Shown here: piece after piece, positions 6,848-17,400 of the stretch | Layout of the letters: the number at the start of each line of letters is the position of its first letter | Position numbering within the stretch: position 1 is the stretch's first letter | Notes under the pieces: model-generated | Told to the model about the DNA's origin: nothing | Seen by the model: only the letters and a program-made list of their open reading frames with translations | Database searches by the model: none | Origin: Collinsella sp. AM17-1 | Lineage (GTDB): Bacteria; Actinomycetota; Coriobacteriia; Coriobacteriales; Coriobacteriaceae | Length of the DNA stretch: 64,000 nucleotides | Assembly: GCF_003470665.1 (NCBI RefSeq) | Contig: NZ_QRJZ01000001.1 | Span: 137,401 to 201,400 of the forward strand | Reading direction: 5' to 3' | Program-made: the position numbers and the translations under genes

Positions 6848-8816
6848 AATAAGGCTTCCTTTCGTCATACGCTGTCCCGCCTGCCTCCATGAGCTTAAGG
6901 AGGACTTCGCTTCTCTCAACCATATGCCCATCCGAAGACCTCATACAGCTATCCGAAGAGTCACAAGTGTAGATTCGATGTACACCATTCTCGAAACCGG
7001 TATAAATAATTCCATCAGGCTTTATCGACACTCCGAGAACGTTGTTATGTGTTGCAAGAAATACGGTTGCCTTAGACGATATCCTTTTTATTTCCGTTGC
7101 AATAAGGGCATTGAGAAACGGGTTGTCGAAAGACGATTCAGGTTCGTCTATGAGAACGATGTCCTGGCTTGCAGCTTTATCTAATGCCTGGAAGAAAAGA
7201 TATTCTGCTTTCTGGCCACCAGAGACATTTTCGCCACGCTCGTTTTCCAGCACAACGTTTATATCAAACAGGGCTCTGCTGATATCAGAAACTCCATCTG
7301 CATCAAGTATCTTCTCAACATATTCGACATCATCAAGTTTTGTAATTCCAGTAAGAGAAGTTCTAGCTTCTATAGCAGTTTTTAGAGTCTTTGCATTTCC
7401 ATAAGGAATACGTTTCGTAATTCGGCTGAACTTCCCAATCTTCCTCCTGCTAATTTCGACTTCCGATTTTGTAGCCCCTCGCAATTTTGCCAAACGAATG
7501 ACGTACGCTTTGCGTTTCGCAGCTTCAGCAAATGGAGACTCGGGGCAAGCCGGACGGCTGGATTCAAGGGATAGCTCCGCTTTGATTTTTTTGGATATCT
7601 TGTTGGCATAGTCGATGCACTTGCAACGCAGTGCTTTTGCTTTGTATAGATCGATAGCGATTTTAAGCAGGGAAACTAGTGTTGCCCGACCGATTCTCTC
7701 ACTAATCTCAATTGATAGTGGGTTCTCATTCAGCAAGGTGATGAGAGCCTGCGCAACCTCTTGTTCCTTATTAGCGTTATCTTGCGCGATTTTTCCAGCA
7801 CTGTAGATAGGGCATTTAGAAAACTCATCTTCGCGAGCTGCAGAATCGGCGTACAGAATAAGGTTCGAGATGTACTCTTTGATGCGTTTGTTTATAGTTT
7901 CTTTCGAAGGCAGATTCAACAATGCTGAAGAGATGCCATTCATTGGCTTATAGTAATCAGCTTTGATAGAAGCTTCTTCATCTGCGAGTTTTTCTCTAAA
8001 TGCCTTCTCTTCTGCATTTTTGACTATATCGAACTGCCGAACATACACCACGTCATCAGGGTCACTTGACTCATAGACTCTATCGAGCAGATAGCTTTTT
8101 CCTGACGAGCGGCTACCAACGACAACATTTAAGCCAGATGCAACGTAGAGTCCGGGCGAAAGCTCAATATGGTCTTCTCGCTCGGTAATGGAAAATTTAT
8201 CCTTGTCTCTGAAAGCGAGACGCAAAGAATCAAAATTCATCTCGCCAATACCAACATAGGTGTAACGTCCCCATGGAGCGATAGCGCCTTTCCCACAGCG
8301 GCAATCACTGAAAATTACGACAGGTTTTTCAGCTGATTTGTTTTCGCAATACCATTTTTTGTCGCTCGACACTTCCAGAGCGGTCACGATACCGCCCAGG
8401 GCGGTAAGTCCAGCAGAGGATATAGCTGGCTTCTTTTTGAAATGAGGAATAACAATATATGTCCCATCACCAAAAAGCTGCAAGAAATCGTTTACGGTAA
8501 TCCCGTTATCACCCTGTTGGATCTCAGGAACATTCAAGCAAGCAGAAGAGAACTCATCGATTCGAGCAGGGTCGGCTATCACCAATACATGAAAGTTTTC
8601 AACACTAACTTCTATTCCAGGAAACACACAAACATTAGCTGGTACAGCATTGCAAACTTGATGATAGTTATCAGAATCAAAGAGATTGTGATTGGTCAAC
8701 GCAATTGCGTCTAGGCAATTATCCTTTATACGATTTAGAAGAACATCGAGATCGAATTCAAAATCCTCGTCTAAAGGTGATGCGACCGTATGAATATGTA
8801 AATCAATACGTTTCAA
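6828..8816 (-). CDS. PHP-domain ATPase of the TrlF type
   Basis: A 662-residue fusion. Residues 1..180 form a PHP phosphoesterase domain: LHIHT (His7, His9), TNHN (41..44), PGIEV (Glu69), IPHF (His125). The last motif reads SDCR where PHP domains usually have SDxH. From about 220 there is an SMC/RecN-like ABC ATPase: Walker A GSRSSGKS at 234..241, a long helical insert, signature SGGQ, Walker B IVLIDEPESSFD and the switch histidine THN. PHP-ABC fusions are found in defence islands and are thought to be nucleases or phosphatases gated by ATP binding. It follows the type III restriction gene by 17 bases in the same direction. The exact activity is unknown. Confidence 0.75.
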   Translation of the reverse strand: MKRIDLHIHTVASPLDEDFEFDLDVLLNRIKDNCLDAIALTNHNLFDSDNYHQVCNAVPANVCVFPGIEVSVENFHVLVIADPARIDEFSSACLNVPEIQQGDNGITVNDFLQLFGDGTYIVIPHFKKKPAISSAGLTALGGIVTALEVSSDKKWYCENKSAEKPVVIFSDCRCGKGAIAPWGRYTYVGIGEMNFDSLRLAFRDKDKFSITEREDHIELSPGLYVASGLNVVVGSRSSGKSYLLDRVYESSDPDDVVYVRQFDIVKNAEEKAFREKLADEEASIKADYYKPMNGISSALLNLPSKETINKRIKEYISNLILYADSAAREDEFSKCPIYSAGKIAQDNANKEQEVAQALITLLNENPLSIEISERIGRATLVSLLKIAIDLYKAKALRCKCIDYANKISKKIKAELSLESSRPACPESPFAEAAKRKAYVIRLAKLRGATKSEVEISRRKIGKFSRITKRIPYGNAKTLKTAIEARTSLTGITKLDDVEYVEKILDADGVSDISRALFDINVVLENERGENVSGGQKAEYLFFQALDKAASQDIVLIDEPESSFDNPFLNALIATEIKRISSKATVFLATHNNVLGVSIKPDGIIYTGFENGVHRIYTCDSSDSCMRSSDGHMVERSEVLLKLMEAGGTAYDERKPYYGLVGN

Positions 8817-8833
8817 TATGGAGTCCCATCAGA

Positions 8834-11800
8834 TTAAATTTGCATATAGTGGTACGTGGTCTCGACGTTGTATGTGAAGTCGTCGCCCAGGTCCAGCGCC
8901 TCGAAGTGCTTCTGGGCGCACTCGATCTTTGCGCGCTCGCTCGGGCGCAAGACGGGCGTGCCGTTGCCGCCGCCCTTGGTCTCGGTGACGAAGTAGACGC
9001 GCTGCTTGCCGTCCACGTCCTCGACGTACGCCCAGTCGGGGTTGTAGCTGCCCAGCGGCGTGTCGATTTTGAACTTCGATGGAAGCTTTGCGAACACCTT
9101 CACGGCTTCCGACTGGTCGAGCGCCATCGCGTAGGGCTTCTCGACGCTGGAGGAGTCGTAGACCACGTAGTTGTAGAGCGACTTGTGGTGCAGCGGCTCC
9201 CAAGCGTTCTGATCCAAGAAGGCAGTGAGGTCCTCGACCGCCAGCACGTCCATGGTGTACCAGTCGCTCTCGGGCAGTCGCGTGTACTTGATGCCCCGCG
9301 CCATGACCTCGACCTTCGCCGCCTCGATCTTGGCAGCCACCTGCGAGAGGAACGTCATGGGGTCGACCCCGAACTCGTCCATGCGCCCGCACCCCTCCAG
9401 GATGCGGAAGATGGTCCTGCGCGTGAGCCCGACGGCGTCCTGCAGCTCGGATATGGGGTCGGGCAGGTCGTAGACGCGGCTCACGTCCGTGGTGACCACC
9501 GAGGTGCGCACGTCTCCCGCCGCGGCGACGCCGGCGTCGCCGACGTCGAGGGAGGCCTTGCTGCTTATCACCTCGAGCGGCTTGACCTTGGGCATGAGCG
9601 CGATCTCGGCGATCGCCTTCTCGACGAGCGCGTCGGAATCGATGTCCATCTCGAAGCGCGTGGTCTGGCGTATGCGCTCCCACAGCTCCTGGAACGCCGG
9701 GTCCAGCGTGACGTCCTTCTCGAGCTCGACCTCCACCTGCTTGCTCTTGTCCTTGATCTGCAGCTTCTGGGACTTGCGCAGGATGACGGAGGCAACCTGG
9801 TCGGCCACCTGCTGCAGCTCCTCGGGAAGCTCGATGCTCCCCGCCTCCGCGAGCTCCTTGAGCTCGGGTGTCACCTCTCCCGTCTCGGTGACGAGCCCTT
9901 CGGCCTTCAGCGCCTCGTACACTTCCTCGGAGCGCTCGAAGCCCAGGTCCTCCTCGCTGCCGTCGGGGTTTTTGAGCACCAACTTGGTGAAGGACTCCGG
10001 CGCGATGACGCCAAAGCGGTAGCCGTCCCGCTCGAACTCGGTCTGCAGGTCGGAGGCGAAGCGCTCGTATGACTCGTTGGCGATGACGGTGAGCACGTTC
10101 ACATCGGGGTCGTAGCTGCGCTCGCCGTCCTGGTTGACGGGGAGGCGTAAGCCGCGGCCAATCTTCTGGCGCTTGGTGAGCGTGTCATTGGTCTCCACCA
10201 GCGTGCAGATCTGGAACACGTTGGGGTTGTCCCAGCCCTCCTTCAGCGCCGAGTGGCTGAAGATGAAGGCGACGTTTTTGTCAGGATCCTTGCCGTCGGG
10301 GAAGGACACGAGCGTCTCCTTCTTCTTCATGATGAGCTCGAAGGCAGAGGTGTCCGCCGCAGTGGACGCGCCCTCGCGCGAGTCCTTGAACTTCCCCTTG
10401 CCGTCGCGCGCGAAGTAGCCTTGGTGCAAGCCAGCCGGATCGGTCGGCAGGGGCACGCCTGCGCGCTCGTAGCGGCGTTGCCACTTCTTGCTGGTTGCTA
10501 TCTCGCGGTACTTGCGCTCGAATATCTCGGCGTACTCGCCGTTGTGGACCTCGGGCTCGTAGACGCGGTACTTCTCCACCTTGTCGATGAAGAACAGGCT
10601 CAGGACTTTGATGCCCAGCTTCCAGAGCCTCAGCTGGCACTCCAGGTGGTCCTCGATGGTGCGGGCGATCTGCGCCTCCTTGACGGCGAGCGCCGCCACG
10701 TCGCCTAGGGCGTCTCCGATCTCGAGGTACTCGCCGTTCACAAACTCGACGAACTCCTCGCCGGGCACGGTGCCGATGTTGCTCACCACCCAGCCATCCT
10801 CGTAGTCGGCGTTCTCGCCTGACTTCATGTACAGGTCGTCGCCGGTCTTGACGGTGACTTTCTTGCGCTTCTGGCTGCCGTCCTTCTGGCGGCAGTCAAT
10901 GGTGACCTTGGCCTTGTAGCCGTTCTTCATGTCGGCGGACTCCAGGCGCACGAAAGCGCCGTTCATGTCCTCCTGCGAGAGGACCGAGTCGACCACGATG
11001 CCCTTGACGAGGTTGCGCTGGAACGCATCGACCGGCCCCAGCTGATAGACCTTGTTGTAGGGCTCCTTATGCGTGGCAGAGTAGCGCAGCACGAACAGCG
11101 GATTCAGGCTCCTGATGGCCGCCTTCGCCTTGGCGGTGTTGTCGACGCTCTGCGGCTCGTCAATGATGACTATGGGATTGCAGGCACTCACCAGCTCCTG
11201 CGGACTGCGGCCGCCTATGAGCCTCTCGCTGGGGCGATGGAAGATGTTCACCATGCCCTTCTTCTCGTCGCTGGCGAGCTCCTTGTTGAAGGCGCCGATG
11301 TTGATGATCATCACCTGGATGGCGGCGGACGTGGCGAAGTTGCCCACGGGCCCCATGTCCTTGGAGTCGTAGACGAAGAACTCGAGCGGCGTGCGGTCGT
11401 AGAGCCCCTCGAAGTGCCTGCGCGTGCTCTCGAAGGACTTCTTCACGCCCTCGCGGATGGCGACGGAGGGTACCACGATGACGAACTTGGTGAGGCCGTA
11501 ACGCTTGTTCAGCTCGTAGATGGTTCGGATGTAGACGTAGGTCTTGCCCGTGCCCGTCTCCATCTCGACGCTGAAGTCGCGAAGTCGCCCGTCGGTGGTC
11601 ACCGAGGTGCGCGGCAGGCTGTTCTCCTCCTGCACGGCGTGCAGGTTCTCCTCGAGCTGACGGGCGGACGCGCGCAATCCGTTGGCATGGCCCACGATTG
11701 CCTGTGTGTCGTACATGCCTCCGAATGTGCCCGCGGTGAAATCAGAGGCCATGAACTCCTGGCCGCGGAACAGGTTACACACTGCCTCGACCGCGGCGGT

Positions 11801-11845
11801 CTGGTGCTCCTGGTCGGCGGTGTACTTGAACTCCAGAGAGGCCAT
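8834..11845 (-). CDS. type III restriction enzyme, Res subunit (helicase-nuclease)
   Basis: A 1003-residue protein of the usual Res length. Superfamily 2 helicase motifs: Walker A METGTGKT at 95..102, DEPQ at 229..232, then SHSALKEGWDNPN and KRQKIGRGLRLP (motifs V and VI). The C-terminal end carries a PD-(D/E)xK-like nuclease signature (NPDWAYV followed by VTETKGG). With Mod it forms a complex that translocates or slides and cuts unmodified DNA between inversely oriented sites. The start lies 4 bases after the mod stop. The domain is complete and no catalytic residue looks changed, so it is probably active. Confidence 0.93.
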   Translation of the reverse strand: MASLEFKYTADQEHQTAAVEAVCNLFRGQEFMASDFTAGTFGGMYDTQAIVGHANGLRASARQLEENLHAVQEENSLPRTSVTTDGRLRDFSVEMETGTGKTYVYIRTIYELNKRYGLTKFVIVVPSVAIREGVKKSFESTRRHFEGLYDRTPLEFFVYDSKDMGPVGNFATSAAIQVMIINIGAFNKELASDEKKGMVNIFHRPSERLIGGRSPQELVSACNPIVIIDEPQSVDNTAKAKAAIRSLNPLFVLRYSATHKEPYNKVYQLGPVDAFQRNLVKGIVVDSVLSQEDMNGAFVRLESADMKNGYKAKVTIDCRQKDGSQKRKKVTVKTGDDLYMKSGENADYEDGWVVSNIGTVPGEEFVEFVNGEYLEIGDALGDVAALAVKEAQIARTIEDHLECQLRLWKLGIKVLSLFFIDKVEKYRVYEPEVHNGEYAEIFERKYREIATSKKWQRRYERAGVPLPTDPAGLHQGYFARDGKGKFKDSREGASTAADTSAFELIMKKKETLVSFPDGKDPDKNVAFIFSHSALKEGWDNPNVFQICTLVETNDTLTKRQKIGRGLRLPVNQDGERSYDPDVNVLTVIANESYERFASDLQTEFERDGYRFGVIAPESFTKLVLKNPDGSEEDLGFERSEEVYEALKAEGLVTETGEVTPELKELAEAGSIELPEELQQVADQVASVILRKSQKLQIKDKSKQVEVELEKDVTLDPAFQELWERIRQTTRFEMDIDSDALVEKAIAEIALMPKVKPLEVISSKASLDVGDAGVAAAGDVRTSVVTTDVSRVYDLPDPISELQDAVGLTRRTIFRILEGCGRMDEFGVDPMTFLSQVAAKIEAAKVEVMARGIKYTRLPESDWYTMDVLAVEDLTAFLDQNAWEPLHHKSLYNYVVYDSSSVEKPYAMALDQSEAVKVFAKLPSKFKIDTPLGSYNPDWAYVEDVDGKQRVYFVTETKGGGNGTPVLRPSERAKIECAQKHFEALDLGDDFTYNVETTYHYMQI

Positions 11846-11849
11846 GCGC

Positions 11850-13682
11850 CTACACCGTCCTCAGGTCGATGGTCACCTGGTGCTTCTCCTCGGCGTGTTT
11901 GAAGATCTGCACGGCGTTGAGCTTAAGCGTGTCGTCGAGGATGGAGTCGAGCATGAGCACGCGGCTGGGGAGCCTGTCCGCTATCGCCTGGATCGCCCCG
12001 ACGGTGAGTCCCTTCTGCATGCAGCAGATGAGGGCGTCGCCTGCCACGGAGTAGCAGGGGTAGCCGCCTATCTCGGTCTTCTCTATCGGGTAGGTGAGCT
12101 CGATGCCCCACTTGAGCATCATCTCGAAGACGATGTCCTCGTCGGTGCGTTCGGGCTTCACACGGTCGAGCATGAGCTGACCGGGCTCGGGCTTTGCAAT
12201 GCCGGAGTCGTCAAGCTTAAGGACGCGAAACCCGATGTCGGGAACCTTCTTCGGCTCTTCGCCGATTTTGAGCTGTCGGTTCGATTCCTCGATTTCCTCG
12301 GCGATCTTCTTTCCCGCTCGGCGAATGCGCTCTTCACCAATGTCACACAGGTTGGAATATCCCGCTTTAAAAGCTTCGCTGCCATCCAGCGTTTTTTCAG
12401 GTAGTTGAATCATTATGAAATGTCGATTACCGCCATCTAGAGCATTTTCCTGCATGACTGCATCTGCCATCGAAGCGGAGCCAGAAAAGAAATCCATGAC
12501 GATGCTGCCGCAATCGGAGGCATGCTCTAATACCCTTCTCATCAAAAGGGTTGGTTTCGGAAAATCAAAATATTTACCTCCGAGAAGGTCCTTTGCTTCT
12601 TTTCCTCCCATGTCCGTATTGCCGGCATATTCCTGCTTCCAAAGGTTAACTGGAGTAATCCCGCGAGCCTCCGAAAGATAATTCTTCTTACGTGGATACA
12701 GAGCCTTTCCATCCAAGCCCCACCAGAGCCGCCCTTCAGCAATATGCTTCTCGCATTCTTCTTGTGAATATTTCCATGCATTTGTCGGATGTCCAACAAT
12801 CCTGCCATCTGGTGCGGGAATTTTATACACTAGGTTCGGCCTGTCTTCTCTTCTAGCGGGATTCACGTAAGAGGAAGTAATCCAAGGACCACGCGGGTCG
12901 TTATCTGGATTGGTATATCCTTCATCCGAATCTGCAGTTCTCGGCAAAAGATTTACGACAAATGAACTAGATTTTGCGTAGACGAGAACATGTTCAACCA
13001 TGGTCGTAAAATCAACCGTGTTGTTGCTTCGTGTATAGCGTTTCTGCCAAGCAATACAGGATTTGAAGTTACTATCTCCAAACACCTCATCGCACAGCTC
13101 CATCAGATTCTTCATTTCGTTGTCATCGATACTAATGAATATCGCTCCATCATCACTGAGTAGCTCGCGAGCCAGCTTGAGACGCGGATACATCATCGAG
13201 CACCAGTTGGAGTGGTAACGCCCGCTCGTGTCGGCGTTGGATTGACCGGAAAGCCCAGCCTGCTCCCTATAGTTCTCGATGCTGTCGCCGAAGCTGTCGC
13301 GGTATACGAAGTCGTGACCCGTGTTATATGGTGGGTCGATGTAGATGAGCTTGACCTTGCCGTGATAGCCGCGCTGCAGGAGCTTGAGCACCTCGAGGTT
13401 GTCGCCCTCGATGTAGAGGTTCTGGGTCGTGTCCCAGTTCACGCTCTTCTCCGGGCAGGGGCGCAACGTGGCGGTGGAGACCGTCTGGGCCTGGCGGATG
13501 GCGTCGGCCTTGCCCGGCCAGGTGAACGCGTAGCGCTCGTCGCCCTCGTCCACCTCGTCGCCCAGGATGAGGCGAAGCTTCTCGAAGTCGATGGAGCCGT
13601 CGCCTTCCGTGGCGATTTCGGGGAACAGCTCCTTAAGCTGCTCGACGCGGTACGCCACCAGGTCTTCCGATTCCAGATCCAT
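11850..13682 (-). CDS. type III DNA methyltransferase, Mod subunit
   Basis: A 610-residue adenine-N6 or cytosine-N4 methyltransferase. The catalytic DPPY lies at residues 116..119 and the SAM-binding FSGSAS motif near residue 395, an order typical of the beta class to which type III Mod subunits belong. The region between them should be the target-recognition domain. The frame is open to a GTG at 13700, but the ATG at 13682 is preferred because GGAAGAGA lies 8 bases before it. It probably supplies both self-protection and sequence specificity for the Res subunit. Confidence 0.93.
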   Translation of the reverse strand: MDLESEDLVAYRVEQLKELFPEIATEGDGSIDFEKLRLILGDEVDEGDERYAFTWPGKADAIRQAQTVSTATLRPCPEKSVNWDTTQNLYIEGDNLEVLKLLQRGYHGKVKLIYIDPPYNTGHDFVYRDSFGDSIENYREQAGLSGQSNADTSGRYHSNWCSMMYPRLKLARELLSDDGAIFISIDDNEMKNLMELCDEVFGDSNFKSCIAWQKRYTRSNNTVDFTTMVEHVLVYAKSSSFVVNLLPRTADSDEGYTNPDNDPRGPWITSSYVNPARREDRPNLVYKIPAPDGRIVGHPTNAWKYSQEECEKHIAEGRLWWGLDGKALYPRKKNYLSEARGITPVNLWKQEYAGNTDMGGKEAKDLLGGKYFDFPKPTLLMRRVLEHASDCGSIVMDFFSGSASMADAVMQENALDGGNRHFIMIQLPEKTLDGSEAFKAGYSNLCDIGEERIRRAGKKIAEEIEESNRQLKIGEEPKKVPDIGFRVLKLDDSGIAKPEPGQLMLDRVKPERTDEDIVFEMMLKWGIELTYPIEKTEIGGYPCYSVAGDALICCMQKGLTVGAIQAIADRLPSRVLMLDSILDDTLKLNAVQIFKHAEEKHQVTIDLRTV

Positions 13683-13686
13683 ATGT

Positions 13687-14463
13687 CTAATCTCTTCCAC
13701 CGCACAGCTCCTTTATCTCGGCGACCGCATGGTCACGTCTGCTCTCCGCTTCCTTCAATCTTACCCTGAGTCTCATTTGCTCGTTGAGCGACAGCTCCCT
13801 GTCCCGTCTCGCCTGCGCGAGCTCCGATGTCTCCTTGCCGAGCCGCTCCACCTCGGCGAGCAGCCGGAGGAGGCCCTCCTTGTCCTTCTCGTCGCATCCA
13901 GGGTAGAAGCCGAGCGTCTGGGAAGCCCTGACGAGGCGGGTGCGCCACATCATCTCCCGGAGGTAGGCCAGCAGGTCCTCCTGCGGCAGAGCTCCGAAGG
14001 AAAGGCCCTCGAGCATGGCCCGCGTCTGCGGGTCGTCGGGGTCGAGGGAGCCCGTCGAGCGCTGCTCCTCGACGACCATAGCGCCCTTCTCGGAGAGGCT
14101 CTTCCTTGTGAGCGCCGCGGAAAAGCATATCGCCCCAGAGCCCTCCATGAGAAGGACGGTCGGGTTCGGGAAGCACCGGTGCAGTAATCCCGCCGCCTCC
14201 GAGAAGGCTGCGCTCTTCCCGGACATCTCGCAGAGGAGGAACACGATGCTCTCGACGTCGTGCTCGTCGTCCTTGAAGGGGAGGATGCGCGTCGTCGACT
14301 TCTGCACCGTCGCGAAATAAGAAAGCCGCTTCACCTTGTCGAGCGTCTTCTGCTCGCGCTTGGTCAGCTCCGCCTGCCGCGCGACCTCCGTCTTGGGGAT
14401 GCGCCTGTCCCCGGCGAGCGCCGCAGCCGGAAGCTCGAATATCTCGTTCCAGTCGATGCTCAT
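13687..14463 (-). CDS. DUF4391 protein of the restriction operon
   Basis: A 258-residue protein beginning MSIDWNEIFELPAAAL and resembling the DUF4391 family, which is often found between a SNF2-type helicase and type III mod/res genes. The ATG at 14463 overlaps the helicase stop (ATGA), and the C-terminal third is a coiled coil (LAEVERLGKETSELAQARRDREL onward). A much longer open frame extends upstream, but it is antisense noise over the helicase. The role is not established; a subunit that links helicase and methylase is plausible. Confidence 0.75.
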   Translation of the reverse strand: MSIDWNEIFELPAAALAGDRRIPKTEVARQAELTKREQKTLDKVKRLSYFATVQKSTTRILPFKDDEHDVESIVFLLCEMSGKSAAFSEAAGLLHRCFPNPTVLLMEGSGAICFSAALTRKSLSEKGAMVVEEQRSTGSLDPDDPQTRAMLEGLSFGALPQEDLLAYLREMMWRTRLVRASQTLGFYPGCDEKDKEGLLRLLAEVERLGKETSELAQARRDRELSLNEQMRLRVRLKEAESRRDHAVAEIKELCGGRD

Positions 14464-17400
14464 CGCAGCACCACGAAGCTCACGAGCGAGTAGTCGTCGA
14501 AGCCGAGGACGCCGCCGCTTCCCACCTCGCCCAGGCTGAAGAGGGACTCGATGCCCTTCTCCTCCTGCATGCCGGTGATGGACGCCACAGCGGCGTTCAG
14601 GAGCTCCGTGTAGCGCTCCATGCGCGATCCGTCCCTGGTCTCCCTGTTGAACGCCCGGCATAGCTCCGCCACCGGCTCCGCGCATCCCGCGCAGGCGGCG
14701 CGCATGAGGTCGAGGGCGGTCTTCGGCTGCGTGTGGGCAGACACCCTCGAGCCGTCCTGCGACACGTAGACCAGGCAGTACGGGAAGGTGGGATTGGAAT
14801 CCTTCGGGTCGCGGGAGGCGTCGTTCTGCCTCAGGCAGAAGACCACGCCCGGCGCGACCTCGCCGCGCAACTCGTCGGGTATCGCCGCGACGGCGTGCAG
14901 GCCGGCAGGCGAGGTCTCCAGAAGCCCCGGGTGCACCGCGTCGTAGCGCTGCAGCTCCACGCGGAAGTCGTCGAACTGGAAGTCGGTGATGGAGATGCCG
15001 CCCGAGATGTCCTCGAGGTCCAGCACCTCCTCCTGCAGCTGCTCGAGCTGCTTGCGGCGGTACATGAGGTCGTTCATCTCGTCGGCCGCCTTGCCCTCCA
15101 GCACGTTCTCCTCGCCGGTGGCGCTGGCGTCCATGAGCGCCATGCGGCCCTTCACGCGGCCCTCGAGCTGGATGTACTCGTCGAGCTCCACATCCGGCCA
15201 GAAGTCGACGAGCTGGATCTGGGCGTTGGTCGAGCCCAGGCGGTCGATGCGCCCGAAGCGCTGGATGATGCGCACGGGGTTCCAGTGGATGTCGTAGTTC
15301 ACCAGGCAGTCGCAGTCCTGGAGGTTCTGGCCCTCGGAGATGCAGTCGGTGGCGAACACCACGTCTATCTCGCCCTTCTCCCGCTCGCGCTCGGGAAGCT
15401 CCTTGGAGATTGGGGAGAAGCGCGAGAGCACGTTCTCGAACGTGGTTCGCGGCAGCTTGAGCGACCAGGTGCGGCACCTGGTCCCGGCAATCTCGGCGCA
15501 CTCGAGCCCCAGCTCCTCGGAGAGGCTTTCCGACAGCTCGTCGAACAGGTAGTCGACCGTGTCGGCGAACGCGCTGAACACGAGCACCTTGCGGTTGCCC
15601 GGGTTGTACGGGTTGCGGACCTTTTCCTCGATGAAGCTTTTCAGCTTGACGAGCTTGGCGTCGCGCTCGGGCGTCACCGCGTCGGCGTACTCGAGGAGCT
15701 TCCCCAGCTGGAATATGTCGTAGTCGAGGTCCTGCCCCAGCCTGATGGCGTCCACGTCGCGCAGGTCGACCTTCACCTTGCCGCCCTGCTCGAACTCCTC
15801 GGCGTCGTCCTCGTCGTCGAACTCGGCGTCCCAGCCCGAGGCGTCGTAGGAGGCGCCGGACGACTTCGCGTCGAGCTCGCGCCGAAGCGTTTCGGCGCCC
15901 TCGAGTATGCGGCGCAGCGTGATGCGAAAGCTGTTCACGGAGGACTCCATGCGCTTTAGCAAGTTCACCCGCATGAGGTTGGCCACGGCGGCGGTGCGGT
16001 GCACCTGGCTCTGGAAGTCCTTGCCCCAGGTGTCCCCGTAGCGATCCTCGTAGTCCGCCACCTTGTCGAACCTCACGTATGAGAGCAGCTGGTACTGCGC
16101 GAAGGTGAGCTGGGCGATCATGTTGTTGAGCTCGCCTATGGGAGGGAGCTCCCCCGCGAGGTCGATGGGGGTCTTGAACGACAGGGGCTTGCGGCGCTTC
16201 GGGAAGGTGCCGGTGGCCGCCCCGTAGTACTTCATGATGTGCTTGCGGCTGCGCGCGATGGTGAGCACGTCGAGCAGCTTGAAGTAGTCGGCGTTCACCA
16301 TGGCGGCGAAGCTCTCCGTGGTGCGCTCGCCGTCCTCGAGCTTGCTCCACTCGTTGAAGCGCTGCTGCGCCACGCGCGTCACCTGCGTGATGGAGGGGAT
16401 GCCGTCGCTTTCCGCAAGGTAGGCGTCGTCGCCCTCGGTGATGAGCTCTATTTGGTTGCGCAGGTCGAGCAGGCGGTTGTTCACGGGGGTCGCAGACAGC
16501 ATGAGGACCTTCGTGCGGCGGCCGCTCTTGATGACGTCCTCGATCAGGCGCGTGTAGCGGTCCTTCTTCTCGGAGTCGGTGGACTTGTTGCGGAAGTTGT
16601 GGGACTCGTCTATGACCAAGAGGTCGAAGTTGCCCCATCTCAGGTGCTCCAGGTCCACCTCGCCGCTCTTGCCGTAGTAGCGCGAGAGGTCGGTGTGGTT
16701 GAGCACCGTGTAGCTGAAGCGGTCGTCGGCGAGCGGGTTGCGGTCGTCGTTGTCGTTGGTCCACAACGTCCAGTTGTCCCGCAGGCGCTTAGGTGCCAGC
16801 ACCAGCACGCGGGCGTTTCGCTCCTGGTAGTACTTGATCACGGCCAGCGCCTCGTAGGTCTTGCCCAGGCCGACGCTGTCGGCGATGATGCAGCCCTTGT
16901 ACTTCTCGAGCTTGCGGATGGCGCCCACCACGGCGTCCTTCTGGAAGTCGTAGAGCTTGTTCCACACGACGGAGTCCGCGAAGTCCTCCACAAAGGTGAC
17001 CGGGTCCTCCTCGGCGTCGTCGAGGTAGTCCCTGAACAGGTGGTAGAGCGTGAGGAAGTAGACGAACTCCGGCGGGTTCTCGCGGTAGAGCGTCTCGATC
17101 TGCGCCGCCACCCTCTCCGTCACGTCCTCGACGAGGGCGGGGTTGTCCCATATCCCGTCGAACATCGCCTTGAGCCCCATCGCCTCCTGGGTCGTCTGGA
17201 AATGGCTCACCCCGGTGATGACGTCGGGCTTGCGCTCGTAGCCGAGCCCCTCGAGAGTGAAGGAGTTCGAGGCGGACCCCATGAACGCCTCCGACTCCCC
17301 TCGGGGGTTGTCTACGTGGTAGGTGCCGGTCGTGCCGATCAGCCCCGCCTGTCGGGCGGTCTTGAAGGTCGCGCGCTGGCGAACCCATTCAGCGCACTCG

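Noticed and set aside
14464..16764. Long upstream extension of the DUF4391 frame
   Set aside because: It overlaps the helicase in another phase with Arg/Gly/Ala-rich noise; the ATG at 14463 with ATGA coupling is the real start.
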